Source of the DNA: Chromatiales bacterium
Lineage (GTDB): Bacteria > Pseudomonadota > Gammaproteobacteria > Chromatiales > Chromatiaceae
Length of the DNA: 7,018 nucleotides
Reading direction: 5' to 3'
NCBI GenBank assembly: GCA_024639625.1
Contig: JAHEIA010000166.1
Coordinates: 1 to 7,018 of the forward strand
The translations under genes and the position numbers were made by a program. Of this stretch, positions 1 through 5,901 are shown piece by piece. Position 1 is the stretch's first letter. Each line of letters opens with the position of its first letter. The notes beneath the pieces are model-generated. The model was not told the origin of the DNA, made no database searches, and was given only the letters and a program-made list of their open reading frames with translations.

Positions 1-632
1 GTGGATTTTTCGCCGGAGGCGAGGCTGGTGAATTGACCTTGCGTGCGGTAAGCCAGGACCGCGGATGGCGAACATGCCGCTTCAGGAGTGTCGGTGGGTA
101 CGAAAGCGGAGAAGAAGCTCCCCAGGCATACGAATTCTATGTCGTCGCAGAGGGAAAGGGAAACGACGTCTCTTCGATTCGGCGTGCGCATCGAAAGCCG
201 CGATCATGGACGCGCCGTACTAGTACTCGATCCACGGCAAGGCCGGCTGTTCTGCCCAATGCAACCGATCGGCGGGTCCGTACGGTAGCAGGCTCATTTG
301 CACGGATGAGACGCAGCGCGCGACCCAGTCTGCTCGCGCGTCCAGAACGCGTAAACGAGGGTGACTAAACCGGTTCTTGATTACCCCTGAAACTCAGGCA
401 GGCTCACTCGGGTGAGCGGGCCGACACGCGGTCAGCGCATCCGGGGTGAGGTTGCAGGATACTCGATGAACACGTTCATGCAGCTCGACTGCGGCATCCC
501 TGCCGCGCGCGCTCCTGCCACCCCACGCCGGGTCCTCAGCAGCGATCCTGTCACCAGCGACTGGACAGTCAGTCAGAACAGGCTGCCGGTTCGTAGCACC
601 AGGAACCGACTTAGGCAGTAGCCGGAAGAGCG
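1..632. other. Region without a recognisable gene
   Basis: No reading frame on either strand looks like a known protein, and the open frames present are arginine-rich, as expected from chance in GC-rich DNA. The first 36 bases read in plus frame 1 as 11 codons ending VDFSPEARLVN and a TGA stop. This could be the tail of a gene entering from the left, but it is too short to call. The region holds several small perfect palindromes: GTACTAGTAC at 217-226, two adjacent hairpins at 386-417, and ATGAAC-AC-GTTCAT at 466-479. No tRNA or rRNA was seen. It may be a degraded gene region or simply intergenic DNA. Confidence 0.5.
386..417. repeat. Two adjacent small hairpins
   Basis: CCTGA-AAC-TCAGG (386-398) is followed three bases later by GCTCAC-TCGG-GTGAGC (402-417). 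Both stems are perfect. Neither is followed by a T tract on either strand, so they do not look like intrinsic terminators. Function is unknown; they could be RNA structure, a protein-binding dyad or chance. Confidence 0.3.
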
Positions 633-791
633 ATGATTGCCAAAGTACTACCGGTTCGTGTGATCACCGCCGGACTCTCTGTTGTCGTGTGGGCCGGATC
701 GCTACCGCGAAGTCCCAATCAGCTTGCATTCCGAACTCGCTCGGCTTCGCTCTGCACCGGTATCGAGCGCTCGAACCGTACGCACCGTTGA
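633..791 (+). pseudogene. Possible orphan gene start (signal-peptide-like small ORF)
   Basis: A 52-codon plus-strand ORF begins with ATG at 633, close behind the purine-rich GGAAGAG (a possible ribosome binding site with short spacing). The first ~24 residues, starting MIAKVLPVRVITAG and continuing LSVVVWAGSL, look like a Sec signal peptide: a lysine and an arginine followed by a hydrophobic core. After about base 700 the frame runs antisense through the C-terminal part of the minus-strand gene that ends at 702, and it becomes arginine- and serine-rich with no sign of selection. It could be the 5' stub of an exported protein cut off by rearrangement, a short peptide overlapping a convergent gene, or chance. 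No family is recognised. Confidence 0.2.
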
Positions 792-1217
792 CCCACTAAG
801 CGCTGCATCTTTTTGTCTATGCCCAAACGACCAGGTGACGTGGGTCTGTATGGGACGCTCGGTCTCGTTCAGGTCATGGCTTAGGATATCGGCGGTATTG
901 ATCTGGGTCGTTTCGTGAGGACCGAGTTCGGTCTTTACGCTTTCCGGAAGATCAACGTCGGGAAAATCGAAGACAATGTTTCCATTTGCGTCGAACACCT
1001 GGACACTCTCTATTGTCGCCGTCGCGTAACCACTAAAATTGCGAAGAATGTACGAGGTTCGATGCAACTCAGTTCCCCCTATACGCGAAAAATGGTTGCC
1101 GCCGCAGGCGAGTGTACCCCCGCGAACCTGGAAGCCGTCGGCCTGAGCCAAGCCGCTTGACAGCAGCAGGGCCGACAGCGTTATGCCGATCGGCAACGAC
1201 ACAAGCAATGCATTCAT
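702..1217 (-). CDS. Small exported protein of unknown function
   Basis: This encodes a 171-residue protein that I cannot assign to a named family. Residues 1-26 form a Sec signal peptide: a hydrophobic stretch from about residue 3 to 21, then an AQA motif with likely cleavage after Ala26, so the mature protein should be periplasmic or secreted. The mature part has only two cysteines, Cys38 in TLACGGN and Cys164 near the C terminus in SSECKLIG, which could form a disulphide. Residues 54-83 alternate hydrophobic and polar residues (SYILRNFSGY, then ATIESVQVFDANGNIVFDF), suggesting a small beta-sandwich. The frame stays open upstream to 1334, but ATG 1217 is preferred: the signal peptide starts there and GGGGAG lies about 10 nt upstream. 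It appears monocistronic. The promoter and a palindrome lie at 1331-1382. No clear terminator follows. Confidence 0.75.
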   Translation of the reverse strand: MNALLVSLPIGITLSALLLSSGLAQADGFQVRGGTLACGGNHFSRIGGTELHRTSYILRNFSGYATATIESVQVFDANGNIVFDFPDVDLPESVKTELGPHETTQINTADILSHDLNETERPIQTHVTWSFGHRQKDAALSGSTVRTVRALDTGAERSRASSECKLIGTSR

Positions 1218-1330
1218 GGAAGTCAATCTCCCCGCCGCCGAACAGGCTCGGCTGGAATTCCGTTCTGGGAACCCTGGATTCGCCTGCCCAACTGTAAGCC
1301 TAAGGAACCGACCGGGACGGTCGTGATCAC

Positions 1331-1346
1331 GCACACGGTCGTGTGC
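1331..1346. promoter_or_regulatory. 16-bp palindrome, possible operator
   Basis: GCACACG-GT-CGTGTGC has perfect 7-bp arms around a 2-bp centre. It falls just downstream of, or over, the transcription start predicted from the promoter at 1355-1382, where a repressor dimer would commonly bind. In RNA it could instead form a leader hairpin, although the 2-nt loop is tight. The regulator is unknown. Confidence 0.35.
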
Positions 1347-1354
1347 ATGTCACA

Positions 1355-1382
1355 GATATAGTTCGCCCCAAAAAATAGTAAA
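1355..1382 (-). promoter_or_regulatory. Candidate sigma70 promoter of the exported-protein gene
   Basis: On the minus strand, TTTACT (1382-1377) and TATATC (1360-1355) are separated by 16 bp; each matches four of six consensus bases. They sit in a short AT-rich island (about 1367-1400) within otherwise GC-rich DNA. The start site would be near 1348, leaving a leader of about 130 nt before the ATG at 1217. Confidence 0.4.
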
Positions 1383-1546
1383 GGGCCAAGAAAAAAATAT
1401 TCTTTCAGACTGGCCGGCAAGCAACGATGTCGCGACCGTTGGCGGCTTTGTTGCTCTGTGGAATTAGCATCTCGACAAGATCCGCCCACCGGCGTTGAAG
1501 CTGCGGCAGGGAGAATTGGCGGCGCCGGTCCAGTCACGAAGACATG

Positions 1547-1572
1547 GCTGAGCAATAGGATCGTTGCTCAGC
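1547..1572. repeat. Perfect 9-bp inverted repeat over the dinB stop codon
   Basis: GCTGAGCAA (1547-1555) and TTGCTCAGC (1564-1572) are exact reverse complements with an 8-base loop. The dinB stop codon (1568-1570) lies inside one arm. No T tract follows on the minus strand, so it is not a standard intrinsic terminator. It could protect the 3' end of the dinB mRNA or help factor-dependent termination. Confidence 0.5.
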
Positions 1573-2773
1573 GGGGTTTGAGCTTGTCGGTCTTCGCTGC
1601 GCATCCGATCTGTAATATCCCTTTTCCGAACCGATCCGCGGCACGGTCGAGGGTCTCCAACAAGCGACCGTCTCTGGCGCGTTTCGGCGATTGGTCGAAG
1701 AGATCTTCCTGGGCCGGCTCGGGCTGTTGCCAGTCGCGGATGCCCACACCGATGAGCCGCACCGGCTTAGGCGGCAGATTGCCGTGACGAAACAGCGCCC
1801 AGGCCTCCCGCAGGATCACCCGCTCGTCCTGGGTTGGGAACGGGATCTTGCGCTGGCGGGTGTGAGTCTCGAAGCCGGCGAAGCGGATCTTCAGCGATAC
1901 CAGGGAACCGGACAGATTCTCCCTGCGCGCCGTCGCGGCGACCGTGGCCGCCAATCCACGTAAAACATCGTGCAGGGTGGTTTGCTCCCGGACGTCCTCG
2001 TCGAAGGTGGTCTCTTTGGAGATGCTCTTGCGGAGCCGATTGGGGACCACCTCGGCCGAGGCGATTCCGAAGGCCTGCGCATGGAAGTTCGCTGCCGCCT
2101 TTCGCCCCAACTGCTGCTCGAGATCGCGAAGCGGTACGGCGCGCAGCTGCGCCACGGTCCTGATCCCGAGACGCGAGAAGATCCGTTGGGTCTGGCGGCC
2201 CAGCCCGCGCAGGCTGGCCACCGGCATGGGCGCCAGAAAGTCTAGGACCTGGTCCGGATAGACCACGGTCAATCCATCGGGTTTTCGGTGTTCGGATCCG
2301 AGCTTCGCGATGAGGCGGTTCGGACCGATGCCCACCGATGCGCAGAGCCCCGTGACCTCCCTGATGCGTTGCCTGATCTGTCGCCCGATGGCCTCCGGCG
2401 GCCCAAGGAGCTTTTCCAGCCCTGTCAGATCGAGATACGCCTCGTCGATCGAGACCGGTTCCACAACCGGGGTGAGAGTTTCCAGAATGCGGAAAATCTC
2501 TCGGGATACCCGCACGTACTTGGCCATGTCGGGACGCAGGAAGACCGCCTCTGGACACCGGCGGTAGGCCTCGGCTATGGGCATGGCTGAATGGATGCCG
2601 AATGCCCGGGCGCGGTAGTTCGCCGCCGCCACGACACCGCGGTGGCCGGGTAGGGCGCCGACGACCACAGGGCGGCCGCGATACGCGGGCCGGTCACGCT
2701 CCTCGATGCTCGCGTAGAACGCATCAAGATCCGCATGTCCGACCCAGCGTTGCGGCGTGCGAGCAGGCGTCAC
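1568..2773 (-). CDS. dinB: DNA polymerase IV (Y-family translesion polymerase)
   Basis: This is a low-fidelity Y-family DNA polymerase that copies past damaged template bases. From the GTG at 2773 it has 401 residues. HADLDAFYASIE at the start carries the first catalytic aspartate (Asp15) and a tyrosine at the steric-gate position (Tyr20) that excludes ribonucleotides. SIDEAYLD carries the second acidic pair (Asp110, Glu111). SVGIGPNRLIAKLGS and KPDG are typical palm/fingers motifs, and a helix-hairpin-helix segment lies near residues 188-205. The little finger begins around SISKETTF (about 250). QEDLF at about 355-359 fits a beta-clamp binding motif and is followed by a ~42-residue tail. The frame is open to a GTG at 2833 (421 residues), but that start lacks a ribosome binding site, whereas AAGGA lies 9 nt before 2773. 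No convincing LexA box is visible upstream. Confidence 0.95.
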   Translation of the reverse strand: MTPARTPQRWVGHADLDAFYASIEERDRPAYRGRPVVVGALPGHRGVVAAANYRARAFGIHSAMPIAEAYRRCPEAVFLRPDMAKYVRVSREIFRILETLTPVVEPVSIDEAYLDLTGLEKLLGPPEAIGRQIRQRIREVTGLCASVGIGPNRLIAKLGSEHRKPDGLTVVYPDQVLDFLAPMPVASLRGLGRQTQRIFSRLGIRTVAQLRAVPLRDLEQQLGRKAAANFHAQAFGIASAEVVPNRLRKSISKETTFDEDVREQTTLHDVLRGLAATVAATARRENLSGSLVSLKIRFAGFETHTRQRKIPFPTQDERVILREAWALFRHGNLPPKPVRLIGVGIRDWQQPEPAQEDLFDQSPKRARDGRLLETLDRAADRFGKGILQIGCAAKTDKLKPR

Positions 2774-3058
2774 CGCGAAAGATCCTTCGGTGACCGCGAA
2801 TGGCCGGTGGTCGCGGCCGGGAGTATCGTCCACCTGAGCATCGGCTCGGCAGACCTACTCTGGCGCCGTTCGAACTTGCAGCGCTTTCGGGTGAAGTTTG
2901 GATCCAGCAAGGTGTTCGCCGCAATGAGCCTCGATCGCCAAAGGGTGAGGTCGCCCGCGGCGCCGATCATCGACTTGGCCGCGCGCGGGGGGCGCTGTAA
3001 GCCTCGGACCGCTCGGCCGGGGAAAAACTGCAACGGATCAAACAAAGACTGGGATTCA

Positions 3059-3209
3059 TCAGGCATCCTTCGTGATGCGATAGGCGCCGATCTGCTCGTC
3101 CGCCTTCAGGCAATTTGCAGGCCAGCCTGCTGCCAGTGTCAACTCCAGGTAGTCTGTACGCTCGTCAATCGTCTGTCCCGACGAGCAGGCTCCCAATCAA
3201 CAACAAGGG
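3059..3209 (-). pseudogene. Possible frameshifted small lipoprotein gene or remnant
   Basis: From 3196 down to the TGA at 3059-3061 a 45-codon minus-strand frame reads like real protein. It begins LGACSSGQTIDERTDY, passes through LELTLAAGWPANCLKA and ends DEQIGAYRITKDA. The start is a lipoprotein-like lipobox (Cys with Gly-Ala before it and serines after it). The matching hydrophobic signal sequence (PLLLIG, bases 3209-3192) lies in a different frame. Removing the single A at 3191 would join the two into PLLLIGACSSGQ, a good lipobox. No normal start codon or ribosome binding site is visible: in the upper frame the only candidates are TTG codons, and the frame is closed by TAG about 17 codons earlier. 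It could be a decayed lipoprotein gene, a sequencing error or chance. No family is recognised. Confidence 0.25.
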
Positions 3210-3314
3210 CGAGTTACGCCCCCTTGCCGACCCGGTGGCAACTCCATGAACAACGATCTAGCGCTCGCACCTGCACGCGCTTGGCTACCGGTTAGCGAAA
3301 TACCAGGCGGGGGC

Positions 3315-3345
3315 AAAAACGAGAGCCGAAATCGGCGGCTCTTTT
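3315..3345 (-). terminator. Intrinsic terminator after ubiT, bidirectional in form
   Basis: Stem arms AGAGCCG (3322-3328) and CGGCTCT (3336-3342) enclose a 7-base loop. Read on the minus strand, the stem is followed by CG and then five T residues (3319-3315), about 105 nt after the ubiT stop, so it should end the yhcC-ubiUVT transcript. On the plus strand it is followed by TTT, so it could also stop transcription from the other direction. Confidence 0.6.
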
Positions 3346-3392
3346 CGTCGTCCGCGAATGATGAGCCGCCGATATTGTCGGGGATCGGCTCT
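3322..3392. repeat. 71-bp nested inverted repeat (REP-like)
   Basis: Four alternating copies of the unit (A)GAGCCG and its complement lie at 3322-3328, 3336-3342, 3363-3368 and 3386-3392. The inner pair extends to a perfect 11-bp inverted repeat: ATCGGCGGCTC (3331-3341) and GAGCCGCCGAT (3363-3373), 21 bases apart. The outer 7-bp arms also pair. The segment can therefore fold as two local hairpins, one of them the terminator, or as one long stem. The layout resembles paired REP palindromes, but this is judged on shape alone. Confidence 0.5.
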
Positions 3393-3447
3393 TCGCGCTG
3401 CCGAATCCCGCACACCCATTCCAGACCTAGACCATTTCTTGGTTCAT

Positions 3448-3930
3448 CTAGCCGAGCATGCGCTGATACAGATCGAGCCCCCTCTCCAGCCCGGGGCGCA
3501 CGACGCCGGCCAGCGGGAGCGAGTCGAGGTCCACGGAGGCGAGAAAGTTTTTTAGGTGCACGCCGAGGGCGGTGTCGCCGGACATGCACAGGCGGCGCTG
3601 GAAAAACAGGGTGTCGGGGTCTTCGCGGCCGGTGATGAGCAGCAGGAAATCGTAGGCCGTACCCTCGATCGTTAAGTCCACGGGCCGGTCCATCCGGTGG
3701 GCGGCGAACCCGTCCACCCGCACCGTGAGGCCGAGTTCAATTCCGGCGTCCAGCAGACGTATGCAGGCCGTTCTGCCTTGCATGAAATCCAGTTCGCCGT
3801 CGCTCCTTTGCTCGGCGAATACGCGTTCCAGGAGGTGTGCTGCCAGGGCGCTGTTCAGGCGGCCGGGGGCCAGGCGCAGCGGCAGACTGAGGAGTCGGGG
3901 CAATCGGGGACCTTGGCGGGTGGTATTCAT
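3448..3930 (-). CDS. ubiT: UbiT, SCP2-domain accessory factor for O2-independent ubiquinone synthesis
   Basis: This 160-residue protein has one SCP2 lipid-binding domain covering most of its length. In E. coli the homologue (YhbT) is required with UbiU and UbiV for anaerobic ubiquinone formation and is thought to bind the isoprenoid intermediates. Recognisable family segments are DGELDFMQGR (44-53), the hydrophobic YDFLLLITGRED (93-104), and the highly conserved PDTLFFQRRL (105-114) followed by SGDTALGVHLKN (117-128). ATG 3930 has a strong ribosome binding site, AGGAG, 5 nt upstream. It lies 45 nt after ubiV and is the last gene of the operon, with a terminator about 105 nt downstream. It is slightly shorter than the E. 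coli protein (about 174 residues), mainly at the ends. No N-terminal signal is present, so it should be cytoplasmic or peripheral to the membrane. Confidence 0.93.
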   Translation of the reverse strand: MNTTRQGPRLPRLLSLPLRLAPGRLNSALAAHLLERVFAEQRSDGELDFMQGRTACIRLLDAGIELGLTVRVDGFAAHRMDRPVDLTIEGTAYDFLLLITGREDPDTLFFQRRLCMSGDTALGVHLKNFLASVDLDSLPLAGVVRPGLERGLDLYQRMLG

Positions 3931-3975
3931 GGTTTCTCCTGCTTGAACACGTGGTTGACGTGGGTTGTGGCGCCG

Positions 3976-4893
3976 CTACACGGATGCTATGCCCGCTTCT
4001 CCTCGCCAATAACCGTCGGCAAAGCCCTGCGGCGCCAGTCCGGCGAGGGGTTCCGCGGCGCTTTCCGGGTCGGTGGTCCCCGCCAGGCAGGCGGCGAACG
4101 CACCTAAGACACGCTCCGTCTGGTTTGCCTGGGGAATGATGCGCAGCACGTCCACCCGCAGGGCGCGCAGTTCGTCCAGGTGCGGCAGCAGGTTGCAGGT
4201 GGTCGCGGACAGGGTCTGGATGCCGTTGAGCACGACGAAGGGGGCGTCCTCCTGGGTGGCGACCAGGCGGCCTTCGGGGTAGTCGAGGCAGCAATATTGA
4301 CAATCATCCTTTGGCAGGTTGCGGGAGCGGGCGGTGAAACAGCGGGCGGATAGGGCCAGGGGAAGGCGACCGTAGGCCAACACCTCGGTCTGCACGCCTT
4401 CAGGTCGGGCGGCCTGCATTTCCGCTAGCGTCGCCCGGGACAGCTCCACCGGCAGCACCCAGCGGCGCAGCCCGCTGCGGGCCAGCACCCTGAGGGTGCC
4501 GAGGTTGTAGATATTCAGGGTGGGGCCGGTGACGAAAGGGACCCCGGCGTCTATCAGCAGGCGCACCGCCCCCAGGTCGTTGGCCTCAACGCTAAAGCGG
4601 CCGTTGGCGCAAAGCCGGCGCAGGCTCTTGAGCTCGGACTCCGCTTCGATCAGGGCCAGGGTGGAGAGCACCACCTCCTTACCCGAATCTTGCAGGGCCT
4701 GCGCGGTCTCCAACCAGTCGCCTGTGCTGAAGCTGCGCCGTTTGGAACAGACGGTCTCGCCCAGGTAGACGATCTCCACCGGCCAGCCGGCGGCCCGGGC
4801 GTAGAAGGCCTTCAGGTCATCCCGCGACCAGTAGTAGGGCACCGGTCCCAGGGCCAGGCGGGGGTTGTGCACGCTCAAGGCATCTTGCTTCAT
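3976..4893 (-). CDS. ubiV: UbiV, O2-independent ubiquinone hydroxylase subunit (peptidase U32 family)
   Basis: This 305-residue protein is the partner of UbiU in the heterodimer that adds hydroxyl groups to the ubiquinone ring without O2. Despite its U32 'peptidase' label, the family member acts in biosynthesis. Four cysteines match the [4Fe-4S] ligands known in E. coli UbiV: Cys49 (GETVCSKRR), Cys185 (SARCFTAR), Cys198 and Cys202 (DDCQYCCLDYPEG). The 13- and 4-residue spacings of the last three are the same as in E. coli. An extra cysteine, Cys201, sits beside Cys202. SVEANDLGAVRLL (101-113) and GPTLNIYN (123-130) are typical barrel motifs. The ATG at 4893 overlaps the ubiU stop as ATGA, and no good ribosome binding site precedes it, which points to translational coupling. 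The frame is open much further upstream, but that part is antisense-quality sequence lying over ubiU. Confidence 0.95.
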   Translation of the reverse strand: MKQDALSVHNPRLALGPVPYYWSRDDLKAFYARAAGWPVEIVYLGETVCSKRRSFSTGDWLETAQALQDSGKEVVLSTLALIEAESELKSLRRLCANGRFSVEANDLGAVRLLIDAGVPFVTGPTLNIYNLGTLRVLARSGLRRWVLPVELSRATLAEMQAARPEGVQTEVLAYGRLPLALSARCFTARSRNLPKDDCQYCCLDYPEGRLVATQEDAPFVVLNGIQTLSATTCNLLPHLDELRALRVDVLRIIPQANQTERVLGAFAACLAGTTDPESAAEPLAGLAPQGFADGYWRGEAGIASV

Positions 4894-5885
4894 TGCCAGG
4901 GTCGGTGATAGGCGCCCAGGGTGGTCTGGGCCCCCTCGGAGACCTTGGCCAGCTCCCGCGACCAGTCCTCGCGCACCCGGAAGCCTTGCGGCCGGGCGCG
5001 GCAGGCGTCGATGGCCTGGCGCCAGATGCGCGCCACCTGGCCGACGTAGGCGGGGCTGCGCTGGCGGCCTTCGATCTTTACCGCAGCCACGCCGCTGGCG
5101 ATGAGTTCGGGCAGCAGGTCCAGCGTGTTCAGGCTGGTCGGTTCCTCGATGGCGTAATAGGTGCTCTCCCCAACTCGGTAGCGGCCCTTGCAGATCGTGG
5201 GATAGCCCGCGTCCTCGCCGGGGCCGTAGCGGTCGGTGAGCAGGCCGCCCAGGCGTGACTCCAGGCCCGCGGGGGTCTCCTCCCAGGTTACCGCCTCCGC
5301 CGGCGAGCAGGCGCCGTAGGTGTTGGGGGATTTGCCGGCGGCGTAGGAGGACAGCAGGCAGCGCCCCTCCACCATGACGCACAGGCTGCCGAAGCCGAAC
5401 ACCTCGATAGCCACCTGGCTGTGCTCTACGATGTGCTGCACCTGGGCCAGGGACAGTACCCGGGGTACCACCGCGCGGCGGATGCCGAACAGCTCGTGGT
5501 AAAAGCGCAGGGACTCGTAGTTGGTGCAGGAGGCCTGCACCGACAGATGCAAAGGCAGTTCCGGCCAACGCCGGGCGGCATAGTCCATGACGCCGATGTC
5601 GGCCAGTATCAGGGCGTCCACGCCGAGATGCGCAGCGCTGTCTACCGCCCGTTGCCAGCGCTTCCAGCCGGCCGGTTGCGGAAAGGTGTTGATCGCCATG
5701 AAGACATGTGCGCCATGGGCGCGGGCGTACTCGATGCCCTGACGGGCGCGCTTCTCGTCGAAATTCAGGCCCGGGAAGTGGCGCGCGTTAGTGTCGTCCC
5801 GCAACCCCATGTAGACCGCATCGGCGCCGTTTTCCACGGCGGCCTTGAGGGAGGGCAGGTTGCCTGCCGGGCAGACCAGTTCCAC
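4890..5885 (-). CDS. ubiU: UbiU, O2-independent ubiquinone hydroxylase subunit (peptidase U32 family)
   Basis: This 331-residue protein (the same length as E. coli UbiU/YhbU) forms the UbiU-UbiV complex that hydroxylates the ubiquinone ring in the absence of oxygen. It starts with the family signature ELVCPAGNLPSLKAA and GADAVYMGLRDDTNARHF. Cys169 (FGSLCVM), Cys176 (EGRCLLSS), Cys193 (GACSPAE) and Cys232 (YPTICKGRY) fall at exactly the positions of the four [4Fe-4S] ligands of the E. coli protein. KIEGRQRSPAYV (270-281) and the C-terminal EGAQTTLGAYHRPWQ are also diagnostic. The start is GTG at 5885, with GAGG about 9 nt upstream. It lies 16 nt after yhcC and overlaps ubiV by 4 nt. Recent work on U32 hydroxylases indicates that they do not need O2 as the oxygen source; nothing in this sequence departs from that model. 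Confidence 0.96.
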   Translation of the reverse strand: MELVCPAGNLPSLKAAVENGADAVYMGLRDDTNARHFPGLNFDEKRARQGIEYARAHGAHVFMAINTFPQPAGWKRWQRAVDSAAHLGVDALILADIGVMDYAARRWPELPLHLSVQASCTNYESLRFYHELFGIRRAVVPRVLSLAQVQHIVEHSQVAIEVFGFGSLCVMVEGRCLLSSYAAGKSPNTYGACSPAEAVTWEETPAGLESRLGGLLTDRYGPGEDAGYPTICKGRYRVGESTYYAIEEPTSLNTLDLLPELIASGVAAVKIEGRQRSPAYVGQVARIWRQAIDACRARPQGFRVREDWSRELAKVSEGAQTTLGAYHRPWQ

Positions 5886-5901
5886 GTAGTGATGCCTCGA
5901 G

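Larger units (their letters stand above)
2774..3447. other. Intergenic region between dinB and ubiT
   Basis: No intact gene is recognised. The longer open frames here run antisense into dinB or through the terminator and have chance-like composition. The stretch contains a possible broken small lipoprotein gene (3059-3209, minus), a bidirectional terminator (3315-3345) and a 71-bp nested inverted repeat (3322-3392). No clear promoter for dinB was found at 2774-3050. Confidence 0.5.

Noticed and set aside
1..36. Possible C-terminal end of a plus-strand gene (VDFSPEARLVN then stop)
   Set aside because: Only 11 codons lie within the window, which is too little to separate from chance.
33..368. 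111-codon plus-strand open frame
   Set aside because: It is very rich in arginine and serine, has no recognisable motif and no good ribosome binding site, and lies in GC-rich DNA where long chance frames are common.
412..621. 69-codon plus-strand open frame, or a 51-codon version from ATG 466 with an AGGA upstream
   Set aside because: Composition is chance-like and no family is recognised. The ATG falls inside a palindrome, which can explain the motif.
659..666. GTGATCAC palindrome resembling half of a CRP site
   Set aside because: Only eight bases match and the spacing does not fit the CRP consensus TGTGA-N6-TCACA.
1223..1555. 110-codon minus-strand open frame between dinB and the exported-protein gene
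   Set aside because: It runs through the predicted promoter and palindrome, and its composition is not protein-like.
1767..2558. 263-codon minus-strand open frame within dinB
   Set aside because: It is a shadow frame of dinB with typical high-GC codon-shift composition.
2770..3066. 98-codon minus-strand open frame starting MPDESQSLFDPLQFF
   Set aside because: The opening looks plausible, but the rest is arginine-rich and the frame ends inside the dinB N-terminal coding sequence. No family is recognised.
3173..3188. LexA-like CTGT-N8-GCAG
   Set aside because: It has one mismatch in the outer arms, a GC-rich centre, and lies about 400 nt upstream of dinB inside a coding-like fragment.
2735..3295. 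186-codon plus-strand open frame
   Set aside because: Its first part is antisense to the conserved dinB N terminus, and the remainder has no recognisable features.
3197..3589. 130-codon minus-strand open frame
   Set aside because: It overlaps the 3' end of ubiT in another frame and runs straight through the terminator and inverted repeat.
4894..5568. Long upstream extension of the ubiV frame
   Set aside because: It overlaps ubiU in another frame and is arginine/glycine/proline-rich. The true UbiV N terminus aligns with ATG 4893.
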